From assembly GCF_008274805.1 (NCBI RefSeq), contig NZ_CP022579.1, positions 806,001-870,000 on the forward strand: a stretch of 64,000 bases of DNA, given 5' to 3'. The translations under genes were made by a program, and so were the position numbers. This document shows positions 47,121-55,444 of the stretch, piece after piece. Source of the DNA: Oryzomicrobium terrae. GTDB lineage: Bacteria > Pseudomonadota > Gammaproteobacteria > Burkholderiales > Rhodocyclaceae. The notes beneath the pieces were generated by a model that was given only the letters and a program-made list of their open reading frames with translations, was not told the DNA's origin and made no database searches. Each line of letters begins with the position of its first letter. Within the stretch, counting starts at the first letter, position 1.

Positions 47121-48491
47121 GCGGGGTAGGGCGGTGGAGGGCGCCAGGGGCAAGACGACGGTGAAGCGTGCGCCGCCCCCCGGTGCATCGCCCAGACGGA
47201 CGTCGCCCCCGTGCTGCCGGGCGATCTCGCGGACGATGGCCAGGCCCAGGCCGCAGCCGTCGCCGGGGCTCCCGGCGACCCGGTGGAAGCGGTTGAACAC
47301 GGCCTCCCGGTCCGCCGGCGCCACGCCGGGGCCGTCGTCGTCCACGCCGAGGAACGCCTGGCCATCGATCACGCCGCAGCGCACGGTGACGGTGCCGCCG
47401 CCCGGGGTGTAGCGGATGGCGTTGTCCACCAGATTGCCGAGCAGTTCCTGCAGCAGCAGGGGTGAGCCCTGCACGGTGGCCGGCTCCAGTTCGAACCCGA
47501 GGTCGATGCCCTTTTTCAGTGCCGCCGGCAGCCAGATTTCGGCGCACTGGTGGGCAATGTCGGGCAGGGACAGGGGTTCGCTGGTCGAGAGCCCGCCCGG
47601 CTCGGCCCGGGCCAGGGCGAGCAGTTGGTGGGCGAGGTGGGACAGGCGGGCGGTGGCCACCCGGATCTGGTCGAGCTGGCGCCGCCGGGTCTCCGGGTTG
47701 CCCTCGTCCAGGGCCAGTTCCACCTGGGCCTGCAGGGCGGCGATCGGGGTGCGCAACTGGTGGGCGGCGTCGGAGACGAAGCTGCGCTGGGAGGCCAGGG
47801 ACAGATCGAGGCGGGCGAGCAGTTGGTTGACCTCGTTGATCACCGGCTGCAATTCCACCGGTACCGGGGTTTCCACCGGGCGCAGGTCATGGTGCGAGCG
47901 TTGCGCCAGTTCTTCACGCAGGGCCTCCAGGGGGCGCAGGCCGGCACGGATGCCATACCAGACAAAACCCAGGGTCATCAGCAGCAGGGCCCCCACCGGC
48001 AACAACATGCCGAGCAGAATTTCCCGGGCCAGGCTGCCGCGCTTGGTGTCGGTTTCGGCCGCCAGCACCAGTACCGGGATGCCGTCCTTGGTCAAGGCCA
48101 GGGCGGCCACCCGTACTTGCTCGCCACCGTACCAGCCGTCGTAATAGACGCGGTCATCCTCGACCATCGGGTCGGTGGGGCGGGGGAGGCCGCGGTGGCC
48201 CGAGACGAATTCGCCCCCCGGGCCGACCACCTCGTAGAACACCCGGTCGTAGCGGTCGGTGAGCAGGATTTGTTGGGCCTGGCGGGTCAGGGTGACGTAG
48301 GGCTGACCTTCGAATACCCGCACCTGTTCGGACAGGGCCAGGGCGGTATCGAGCAGGGCCCGGTCGTAGGCGTGGGAGGCGCTGGTGAACGCGATGCCGT
48401 ACGCGGTAAGGGCCGCGGCGCCGGAAAACAGCACCGTGGCCGGCAGCAGCCAGCGCAGCAGCAGACCCCGCAGGCTGGCGGGACGCTTCAT
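47103..48491 (-). CDS. Two-component sensor histidine kinase (TctE/QseC-like)
   Basis: A 462-aa membrane kinase: helix (about 10-32), periplasmic sensor (about 33-165, TctE/2CSK-N type), second helix (about 170-190), HAMP, then HisKA with SDAAHQLRTPIAALQ (His about 240) and HATPase with LVDNAIRYTPGGGTV, GVDDDGPGV and GDGCGLGLAIVREI. It overlaps the regulator gene by four bases (ATGA). The divergent RND efflux genes suggest that it responds to a metal or an organic acid; TctE relatives sense tricarboxylates. Confidence 0.93.
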   Translation of the reverse strand: MKRPASLRGLLLRWLLPATVLFSGAAALTAYGIAFTSASHAYDRALLDTALALSEQVRVFEGQPYVTLTRQAQQILLTDRYDRVFYEVVGPGGEFVSGHRGLPRPTDPMVEDDRVYYDGWYGGEQVRVAALALTKDGIPVLVLAAETDTKRGSLAREILLGMLLPVGALLLMTLGFVWYGIRAGLRPLEALREELAQRSHHDLRPVETPVPVELQPVINEVNQLLARLDLSLASQRSFVSDAAHQLRTPIAALQAQVELALDEGNPETRRRQLDQIRVATARLSHLAHQLLALARAEPGGLSTSEPLSLPDIAHQCAEIWLPAALKKGIDLGFELEPATVQGSPLLLQELLGNLVDNAIRYTPGGGTVTVRCGVIDGQAFLGVDDDGPGVAPADREAVFNRFHRVAGSPGDGCGLGLAIVREIARQHGGDVRLGDAPGGGARFTVVLPLAPSTALPRETPRP

Positions 48492-49210
48492 GACGCCGGG
48501 TCGAGGTCCGGTGAAACGGTGGTGCTTTCGGGGTCGCCGGTTTCGCTCGGCTTTTCCAAGTAGTAGCCGAGGCCACGCACGGTGCGGATGGGGATGCCCT
48601 CGGGATCAAGCTTGGTACGCAGGCGGGAAATGAACTTTTCCACCGCATTGGGAGTGATATCCTCGTCCCAGCCGTACAAGGATTGCATGATCTGCTCTTT
48701 GCTGACGATGCGCCCGGCCCGGCTGGCGAGGAATTCTAGGGCCGCCCACTCCCGGGCGGTCAGCTCCAGGGGGGCCTCGCCGACGAAGGCACGGCGGCCG
48801 ACGGTGTCGAGGCGCAACCGGCCCAGGCGCAGCTCCGGTTCCGGCGCGGCGCGGCCGCGGCGGATCAGGGCGCGGATGCGGGCCACCAACTCGGTCAGGG
48901 CCACCGGTTTGACCAGGTAGTCGTCGGCTCCTAGGTCGAGCATCTTGACCCGTTCTTCCAGGGCTTCCCGGGCCGATAGGATCAGTACCGGGGTGCGCTG
49001 GCGGCGTTCGCGCAGGCGGGCCAGGACGGCGGCGCCGTCCAGCCCGGGCAGACCCAGGTCGAGGATGGCCAGCTCGTACTCCTGGTCGGTCAGCCAGCGA
49101 TCGGCGTCACGGCCGTTTTTCACCCAGTCCACCACGAAACCGGCGGATTTGAGGGCTTGGGTGAGGCCATCGGCCAACAGGCAATCGTCTTCTACAAGCA
49201 GTAGGCGCAT
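48488..49210 (-). CDS. OmpR-family response regulator
   Basis: A 240-aa regulator. The receiver shows LLLVEDDCLLADG, the phospho-acceptor in AILDLGLPGLDG (about residue 51) and DYLVKPVALTEL; the C-terminal winged helix has LTAREWAALEFLASRAGRIVS and VEKFISRLRTKLD. MRLLLVEDD at ATG 49208-49210 is the natural start. It is cotranscribed with the kinase and divergent from the efflux operon, 181 bases away, which is the likely target. Confidence 0.94.
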   Translation of the reverse strand: MRLLLVEDDCLLADGLTQALKSAGFVVDWVKNGRDADRWLTDQEYELAILDLGLPGLDGAAVLARLRERRQRTPVLILSAREALEERVKMLDLGADDYLVKPVALTELVARIRALIRRGRAAPEPELRLGRLRLDTVGRRAFVGEAPLELTAREWAALEFLASRAGRIVSKEQIMQSLYGWDEDITPNAVEKFISRLRTKLDPEGIPIRTVRGLGYYLEKPSETGDPESTTVSPDLDPAS

Positions 49211-49391
49211 GACGGGAGCAAGCGTGAGGAAGATACAGGACAGAATCGGCGACGGCGGTATCCTCGCGGAATGCCGACAGGACGGCAGTTTCGCACAGGT
49301 CGACCGTGCTTCGGCAGGGGTCAGCACTGGGTCAGCGACCCTCCCTACCATACCACCCTGCCTTAAAGCCTGTCACCGGATACCCCCCGTT

Positions 49392-50786
49392 GTGAATCCT
49401 CCTCTGCCGCACCGCCTGGCCGTCCCCCCCCGTTTGTCACGCTGGTTGTCGCCGCTGCTGTTCGTGCTGCTGGCATCCGCTCTGCCGAGTGCGCTCTGGT
49501 CCGGCACGGCGTGGGCCGCGGACAGCATGGCCGTTCAGGAACCGCGCCTGGCCCTGAGTCTCGCCGACGCCCGCCGTCTGTGGCAGGAGCACAGCCGCGA
49601 GTTGCGCCTGTCGCGCATCGCCGTGAGCGGCGCCGATGCCGATCGCATCACCGCCGGCCAGGCGCCCAACCCCCAGCTGTCGGTCAACGTCGGTTCCGTC
49701 AGCCCCTGGGAGGGGGTCGGTGCCGGCAGTCTGCGCAACAAGCGCATGGATTCGGTGTTCCGCCTGGAACAGCTGGTGGAGCGCGGCAACAAGCGTGAAC
49801 TGCGCACCAAGGTGGCCGAAGCTCAACTCGAAGCCACTCGCCGCCTGGCCGACGACGTGGCGCGACAGCAATACCAGACCCTGATCGGCGCCTATTACGA
49901 CCTCAAGCTGGCTGAAAGTCGCCTGCAGGTGCTGAGCGAAACCGCCCAGCTCTACCGTGAGGGCGTGACCGCCTCCGAACGCCGCCTCAAGGCGGGCGAC
50001 ATCGCCCGCTCCGAACTGGCGCGCTTCTCGGTGGAAGCCGTCAAGGCCGAGAACGATCGGCGCCAGGCCGAAGCCGACCGGGCGGCCGCCCAGGTGGCCC
50101 TGGCCTATCTGATCGGCCGCGATGCCGAGGCGGCCCAACTGCGTACCGCCGACGACTGGCCGCCACTCGGTCAGCCCCTGCCGACGGCGGATGCCGCCAC
50201 CCTGGCCGCCCGCCCCGACGTGGCCGCCGCCCGCGCCCGGAGCGAGGCCGCCGAGCAGGCCCGGGAGCTGGCCCGTTCGCTGCGCACCCGCGATGTCACC
50301 GTCGGCGTGCAGTTCGAGCACAACGTCACCAACCCGCCCCTCAACAGCTACGGCGTCGGGGTCAGCGTGCCGCTGTTCCTGCGCTACTCCTACGAGGGCG
50401 AGATCGCCCGGGCCGAAGCCGACCTGTCGGCCGCCCGGGAAGACCAGGCCCGTATCGAGGCCACCGCCCTGGGTGAGGTGAATACCGCCCGGGCTGCCGC
50501 CCTCAGCGCCGAAGCCCGGCGCAGCGCGGCCGAAGCGGCCCTGCTGCCGGATGCGGAGCGGGTCGCCAAGGCGGCTGAATATGCCTACAAACGCGGTGCC
50601 GCCGGCCTGATCGACCTGCTCGATGCGCGGCGCACCCTGCGCCAGTCGCAGCAGGATGTGCTGCAAGCGCGTAACGACCACGCCCGGGCCCTGGCGGCTT
50701 ACCGGGCCGCCCTGGGGCAGGGCGCTGCGGAAGCCGGGCGTAATGCACCCGCCGCCGCGGCTACCGCCTCCGGCACCCAACCGTAA
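49392..50786 (+). CDS. Outer-membrane efflux protein (TolC/CzcC-like)
   Basis: A 464-aa outer-membrane factor of the TolC fold for a tripartite pump. A signal peptide precedes AWAADS (about 42-46). The two OEP repeats (about 60-250 and 265-440) have the usual long alanine-rich helices and the VGVSVPLFLRYSYEGEIARAEAD-like strand segment (VSVPLFLRYSYEGEI). GTG 49392 gives the shortest sensible signal peptide and lies just outside the regulator's promoter region. It is first in an operon with the periplasmic adaptor and RND pump. Confidence 0.9.
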   Translation: MNPPLPHRLAVPPRLSRWLSPLLFVLLASALPSALWSGTAWAADSMAVQEPRLALSLADARRLWQEHSRELRLSRIAVSGADADRITAGQAPNPQLSVNVGSVSPWEGVGAGSLRNKRMDSVFRLEQLVERGNKRELRTKVAEAQLEATRRLADDVARQQYQTLIGAYYDLKLAESRLQVLSETAQLYREGVTASERRLKAGDIARSELARFSVEAVKAENDRRQAEADRAAAQVALAYLIGRDAEAAQLRTADDWPPLGQPLPTADAATLAARPDVAAARARSEAAEQARELARSLRTRDVTVGVQFEHNVTNPPLNSYGVGVSVPLFLRYSYEGEIARAEADLSAAREDQARIEATALGEVNTARAAALSAEARRSAAEAALLPDAERVAKAAEYAYKRGAAGLIDLLDARRTLRQSQQDVLQARNDHARALAAYRAALGQGAAEAGRNAPAAAATASGTQP

Positions 50787-50799
50787 GGATTTCGAGGTT

Positions 50800-52011
50800 A
50801 TGGACAGCAAGGATCAGCGTTCCCAAAGCGGCGATGCCGCAACGTCCCCCCCGGCCGCGCGCCGCGCCGCTCCTGCGCGTCGCCTGTGGCTGCTCGGCGG
50901 CGCCTTGGTGCTGGTGGCCGGTGGCCTGGGCGTCTGGTGGAACAGCCATGGCGGCAACGCCGCGCCGCAGCCCGTGGCGGCGCCGGTGCCCCAGCCGTCC
51001 GCCGAAGGGCACCGCACCCTGACCTTCCCGCCGGGAGCCCCGCAGCTGTCGTACCTGCGCATCGAACCGGTCAAGGCCGAGCCCGTGCCCCTGATCGAGC
51101 CGATCCCCGGCCGCCTGACCTACGACGACGACGTCACCGCCCGGGTGTTCGCCCCGGTGGCCCTGCGCATCGTCCAGCCCCTGGCCCAGGTGGGCGACAA
51201 GGTGGCGGTCGGCGCGCCCCTGGCCCGGGTCGACGTGCCCGATGTGGCCGACCTGACCCGCGCCCAGGCCGATCTGCGCGCCAAGACGGCGGCCTTCGAG
51301 CGAAGCAAGGACTTGTACGCCGCCGAGGTGCTGGCCAAGAAGGACCTGGAAGCGGCGGAGAACGATTACCGCGCCGCCGAGGCCGAAGCGGCCCGGGCCG
51401 GCACCCGGCTGCGCTGGCTGGGCAGCACCGCCAAAAACGGTGGCGGCCAGGCGCTGCAGTCGCCCCGCGCCGGGGTGATTACCGAGCGTCGGGTCAGCCC
51501 GGGGCTGGAAGCCCGGCCCGATTCGACCGACCCCCTGTACGTGGTGAGCGATCCGACCCGGCTGTGGGCCCTGGCCGACCTGCCCGAGAAGGATCTGGCC
51601 AAGGTCCATGCCGGCGAAGAGGTGGTGCTGCTGGTCGATGCCTGGCCCAACGAACACTTCACCGGCAAGGTCACGGCGGTGGCCGACGTGCTCGACCCCC
51701 AGACGCGCCGCGTCCAGGTGCGCCTGTCGGTGCCCAACCCGGAGCGCAAGCTCAAGCCGGAAATGTTCGTCCGAGTGGTGCCCTCCCATAGCGATCAAGT
51801 GCTGCCCCGGGTGCCCAATACCGCCCTGGTGACCGAAGGACTGGCCACTTACCTGTTCGTCGAGACCGCCCCCGGCGCCATCGAGCGGCGCGAGGTGCAG
51901 CTGGCCTTCCGTGGCGTCGAATTCAGTTCCGTGGCCAAGGGCCTGTCCGCCGGCGAGCGGGTGGTCACCGTTGGCGCCGTGCTGCTCAACGCCGAACTGG
52001 CCGGCCACTAA
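50800..52011 (+). CDS. Periplasmic adaptor (membrane fusion) subunit of heavy-metal RND pump
   Basis: A 403-aa CusB/CzcB-like adaptor with an N-terminal anchor helix (about 28-47), a barrel-sandwich with APVALRIVQPLAQVGDKVAVG, an alpha-helical hairpin (about 150-200) and the beta-barrel and membrane-proximal domains ending VVTVGAVLLNAELAG. No extra metal-binding methionine cluster of the CusB N-terminus is seen. Thirteen bases separate it from the outer-membrane gene and 18 from the pump gene. Confidence 0.92.
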   Translation: MDSKDQRSQSGDAATSPPAARRAAPARRLWLLGGALVLVAGGLGVWWNSHGGNAAPQPVAAPVPQPSAEGHRTLTFPPGAPQLSYLRIEPVKAEPVPLIEPIPGRLTYDDDVTARVFAPVALRIVQPLAQVGDKVAVGAPLARVDVPDVADLTRAQADLRAKTAAFERSKDLYAAEVLAKKDLEAAENDYRAAEAEAARAGTRLRWLGSTAKNGGGQALQSPRAGVITERRVSPGLEARPDSTDPLYVVSDPTRLWALADLPEKDLAKVHAGEEVVLLVDAWPNEHFTGKVTAVADVLDPQTRRVQVRLSVPNPERKLKPEMFVRVVPSHSDQVLPRVPNTALVTEGLATYLFVETAPGAIERREVQLAFRGVEFSSVAKGLSAGERVVTVGAVLLNAELAGH

Positions 52012-52029
52012 GGAACGGGGCGCCACGCG

Positions 52030-55000
52030 ATGCTGGAACGTCTCATCACCTTTGCCCTCGCCCAGCGGGTCTTCGTCCTCGCCGCGGTGGGGGTGCTCTT
52101 CGTCTTCGGCCTGTATGCCGTGGACAACGTGCCCATCGAGGCCTTCCCCGACGTCCAGGACGTGCAGGTGTCGATCGTCACCCAGGCCACCGGCCTGGCG
52201 CCGGAGGAGGTGGAGCGCTCCATCTCCCTGCCCATCGAGCGAGAGATGAACGGCGTGCCGCGCATGATCCAGCTGCGCTCGGTGTCGATCACCGGCCTGT
52301 CGGTGGTGACCCTGACCTTCGCCGACCGTACCGACGACTACTTCGCCCGTCAGCAGGTGCTCGAGCGCCTGCAGAACGTGAACCTGCCGCCCGGGGCCCA
52401 GCCCCAGTTGGCGCCGCTCACCACCGCCGTGGGCGAGATCTTCCGCTACGCCCTGGACGTGCCCCCCGACATGCCCCTCTACCAGGTGCGCACCCTACAG
52501 GACTGGGTGATCCGCCCCGCCCTGCGCCGGGTGTCCGGAGTGGCTGACGTGGTCAGCTTTGGCGGTGCGCCCAAGGAATACCAGGTGCGGGTCGATCCGA
52601 TGCGCCTGCGCCGTTACGGGGTATCCATCGACCAGGTGGCCCAGGCGCTCACCAACAACAACGCCAATGCCGGCGGTGGCCTGCTCCACCGCGGCGACGA
52701 GGCACTGGTGGTGCGCGCCATCGGCCTGTTCTCCCGGGTCGAGGACGTGGCCCGGGTGGCGGTGACGGTCAAGGACGGCAAGCCAGTGCTGGTGGGCGAC
52801 GTGGCCGAGGTTCAGGTCGGCCCGCGCACCCGCTCCGGGGTGGTGGCCTTCAATGAGCGCAACGATGTGGTCCAGGGCATCGTGCAGATGATCAAGGCGC
52901 AGAACGCTACCAAGGTCGCCGCCGAGGTCAAGCAGGCCCTCAACGACGTCCAGGCCAAGCTGCCGCCCGGGGTGAAGATCATCCCCATCTACGACCGGAC
53001 CGACCTGGTGCGCCACACGGTGCACACGGTGAGCGAGAACCTAGTGGTGGGGGCGGTGCTGGTCACCGCCATCCTGGTGATCTTCCTGCGCTCCTGGTTT
53101 GCCGCGGCCATCGTCGCCCTGGTGATTCCCCTGTCGCTGCTGGCGGCCTTCGTCATGATGCATTTGAAGGGGGTGGCGGCAAACCTGATCTCCCTCGGGG
53201 CGGTGGACTTCGGCATCATCATCGACGGCGCCGTGGTGCTGGTGGAGGCCCTGATGGTGCGCTACGCCACCGGTGGCGGGAACCCGCAGCACAACACCCT
53301 GCAGTGGCGCATGAGCACCCTCAAGCACACCACCGTGGAAATGGGCCGGCCGATCCTCTTCGCCAAGGCGATCATCATTCTCGCCTTCCTGCCGATCTTC
53401 ACCTTCGAGCGGGTGGAAGGGAAGATCTTCTCGCCCATGACCTACACCCTGTCCTTTGCCATTCTCGGGGCGATCCTGCTCACCCTGACCCTGGTGCCGG
53501 CGCTGATCTCGTACTACGTCAAGAACCGGGAACTGAAGGAAGTGCACACCCCGTGGATCGAGCGCATGCAGCACGGTTACGGCCGGCTGTTGGAGCGCTT
53601 CTCTGCCAAGGCGGGGCGCCTCACCCTGATCAGCCTGGCGGTGCTCGCCCTGGCCCTGGCCCTGGTGCCGCGCCTGGGGAGCGAATTTCTGCCCAAGCTC
53701 GACGAGGGCAACATCTGGTTGACCATCACCCTGCCGCCGGCGACCCACCTGCAAAAGACCAAGGAGGTGGAGCAGGAGGTGCGTGGCATCCTGCGCAGCT
53801 ACCCGGAGGTGAAGAACGTCATCACCCAGCTCGGCCGGCCCGACGACGGCACCGATCCAAAGGGGCCGAACAACCTGGAGATCCTTGCCGACCTGCAGCC
53901 CCGCGACCAGTGGCGCTTTGCCGACAAGGAAGATCTGATCGCCGACATGACGCGCAAGATCACCGCCATCCCCGGCGTGCCGACCAACTTCTCGCAAGTG
54001 ATCCAGGACAACGTCGAAGAGTCGATTTCCGGCGTGAAGGGTGAAATCGCGGTGAAGATCTTTGGCTCCGACCTGGACATCCTGGAGGACAAGGCCAGCC
54101 AGGTGGCGTCGATCCTGGCCAACATCCAGGGCGCCACCGACGTGGCGGCGATCAAGGTAAGCGGCCAGACCGAGCTCGACATCGCCCTGGACCGTACCCG
54201 CATGTCGCGTTACGGCATCAACGCGGCCGATGTAAACGCCACGGTGCAGACGGCCCTGGCCGGCACCGCCGTGTCCGCCTTCTATGAGCAGGACCGCCGC
54301 TTCGACTTGACGGTGCGTCTGGCCAAGCCCTACCGAGATGCGGTGGATGACGTGGCCGAACTGCCGGTCGCCCTGCCCGACGGCGGCACCATCCCCTTGG
54401 CGTCGATTGCCGATATCGAGGTCAAGCAGGGGCCGGCGCGTATCTCCCGGGAGGCTGGCGGCCGCTATGTGGCGGTCAAGGCCAACCTGCTCGGCCGCGA
54501 CCAGGGCAGCTTCGTCGCCGAGGCCCAGCAAAAGGTGAAGGCCCAGGTGCGTCTGCCTGAGGGCTACGTGATGACCTGGGGCGGCCAGTTCGAGAACCAG
54601 CAGCGCGCCCTGAAGCGCCTGGCGGTGATCGTGCCCCTGTCGGTGCTGGGTATCTTCGTCCTGCTCTTCTGGGCCTTCCGCTCGATGCAGTTCGCCGGAC
54701 TGGTGCTATTCATGGTGCCCTTCACCTGGATCGGCGGCATCGCCGGCCTGGCTCTGGCCGGGCTGCACCTGTCGGTGTCCTCGGCGGTGGGCTTCATCGC
54801 CGTGGCCGGTATTTCGGTGCAGAACGGGGTGATCATGCTCGAACAGTTCCTCGAAGGCATCCGCAACGGCCTGCCGGTTACCCAGGCGGTGCGCGAGGGC
54901 GCCGTGGCGCGTCTGCGTCCGGTGCTGATGACCGCCCTGATGGCCGGCCTGGGCCTCTTGCCGGCGGCCCTCTCCCACGGCATCGGCTCGGAAACCCAGC

Positions 55001-55122
55001 GCCCCTTCGCCGTGGTGATCGTCGGCGGTATCGTTTCCGCCACCTTCTTCACCCTGCTGCTTTTGCCGCTGCTCTTCCCGCGCCTGGTGCGTTTCCCCGA
55101 GCGGCGCCATCACGACCGCTGA
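52030..55122 (+). CDS. Heavy-metal efflux RND pump (CusA/CzcA family)
   Basis: A 1030-aa inner-membrane RND transporter with 12 helices and two large periplasmic loops. The family start MLERLITFALAQRVFVL and TM4 motif GAVDFGIIIDGAVVLVEA (about residue 389-406) place it in the HME branch; the DFG-x3-DGAV form is that of the divalent-cation (CzcA-like) groups, not the copper/silver CusA form. The motif ends VEA where VEN is usual. It is the last gene of a tripartite operon facing a two-component system. The substrate is probably a divalent metal such as zinc, cobalt or nickel. Confidence 0.93.
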   Translation: MLERLITFALAQRVFVLAAVGVLFVFGLYAVDNVPIEAFPDVQDVQVSIVTQATGLAPEEVERSISLPIEREMNGVPRMIQLRSVSITGLSVVTLTFADRTDDYFARQQVLERLQNVNLPPGAQPQLAPLTTAVGEIFRYALDVPPDMPLYQVRTLQDWVIRPALRRVSGVADVVSFGGAPKEYQVRVDPMRLRRYGVSIDQVAQALTNNNANAGGGLLHRGDEALVVRAIGLFSRVEDVARVAVTVKDGKPVLVGDVAEVQVGPRTRSGVVAFNERNDVVQGIVQMIKAQNATKVAAEVKQALNDVQAKLPPGVKIIPIYDRTDLVRHTVHTVSENLVVGAVLVTAILVIFLRSWFAAAIVALVIPLSLLAAFVMMHLKGVAANLISLGAVDFGIIIDGAVVLVEALMVRYATGGGNPQHNTLQWRMSTLKHTTVEMGRPILFAKAIIILAFLPIFTFERVEGKIFSPMTYTLSFAILGAILLTLTLVPALISYYVKNRELKEVHTPWIERMQHGYGRLLERFSAKAGRLTLISLAVLALALALVPRLGSEFLPKLDEGNIWLTITLPPATHLQKTKEVEQEVRGILRSYPEVKNVITQLGRPDDGTDPKGPNNLEILADLQPRDQWRFADKEDLIADMTRKITAIPGVPTNFSQVIQDNVEESISGVKGEIAVKIFGSDLDILEDKASQVASILANIQGATDVAAIKVSGQTELDIALDRTRMSRYGINAADVNATVQTALAGTAVSAFYEQDRRFDLTVRLAKPYRDAVDDVAELPVALPDGGTIPLASIADIEVKQGPARISREAGGRYVAVKANLLGRDQGSFVAEAQQKVKAQVRLPEGYVMTWGGQFENQQRALKRLAVIVPLSVLGIFVLLFWAFRSMQFAGLVLFMVPFTWIGGIAGLALAGLHLSVSSAVGFIAVAGISVQNGVIMLEQFLEGIRNGLPVTQAVREGAVARLRPVLMTALMAGLGLLPAALSHGIGSETQRPFAVVIVGGIVSATFFTLLLLPLLFPRLVRFPERRHHDR

Positions 55123-55159
55123 GCGTTAGCCTGAGGGGCCTGCCGCGGCAGGTCCCGTG

Positions 55160-55188
55160 TTGCGGGGGGCTGCGAAAAAATTTATAGT
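55160..55188 (+). promoter_or_regulatory. Promoter immediately before the leucine-rich small ORF
   Basis: TTGCGG (55160-55165), a 17-base spacer and TATAGT (55183-55188). The next ATG is only seven bases further on, so the transcript should start at or near the A of that ATG. Confidence 0.5.
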
Positions 55189-55195
55189 CGGCCGC

Positions 55196-55330
55196 ATGCC
55201 TAAAGCGTTTCTCAGCGCCGGTCGTCACGAGCCGCCGGTCGCCCTTTCCACGGAAAGCGAGCTCCTCAGCCGCCTTCTGTCGCTGCGTGGGCACCTTGGT
55301 GCCCGCCCGCTGCTACGCATCGCGCGCTAA
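55196..55330 (+). CDS. Leucine-rich 44-codon ORF upstream of leuA (candidate leader peptide)
   Basis: A 44-residue ORF with ten leucines, clustered in the second half (SELLSRLLSLRGHLGARPLL). There is no ribosome site, but a promoter ends seven bases before its ATG, so it could be translated from a leaderless message. It stops 114 bases before leuA. That gap has several GC-rich stems (CGGCTGCCGGGTAGCCG is one) but no T-run terminator. Use as a leucine-sensing leader for leuA is a reasonable guess from its place and composition; I know of no homologue. Confidence 0.4.
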   Translation: MPKAFLSAGRHEPPVALSTESELLSRLLSLRGHLGARPLLRIAR

Positions 55331-55444
55331 AACGACTTCTTCCCCCAATTCGATCGTTGTCCTGCCTCCCTTGCGGCGGCAGCGACAGCCGTGCCGCAAA
55401 ACGGCTGCCGGGTAGCCGATACCCGCCGCCGACGGAGCCTGACC

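Noticed and set aside
48945-49391. Upstream extension of the outer-membrane efflux gene through the regulator promoter
   Set aside because: It would run antisense over the response-regulator gene, and the signal peptide starts naturally at GTG 49392.
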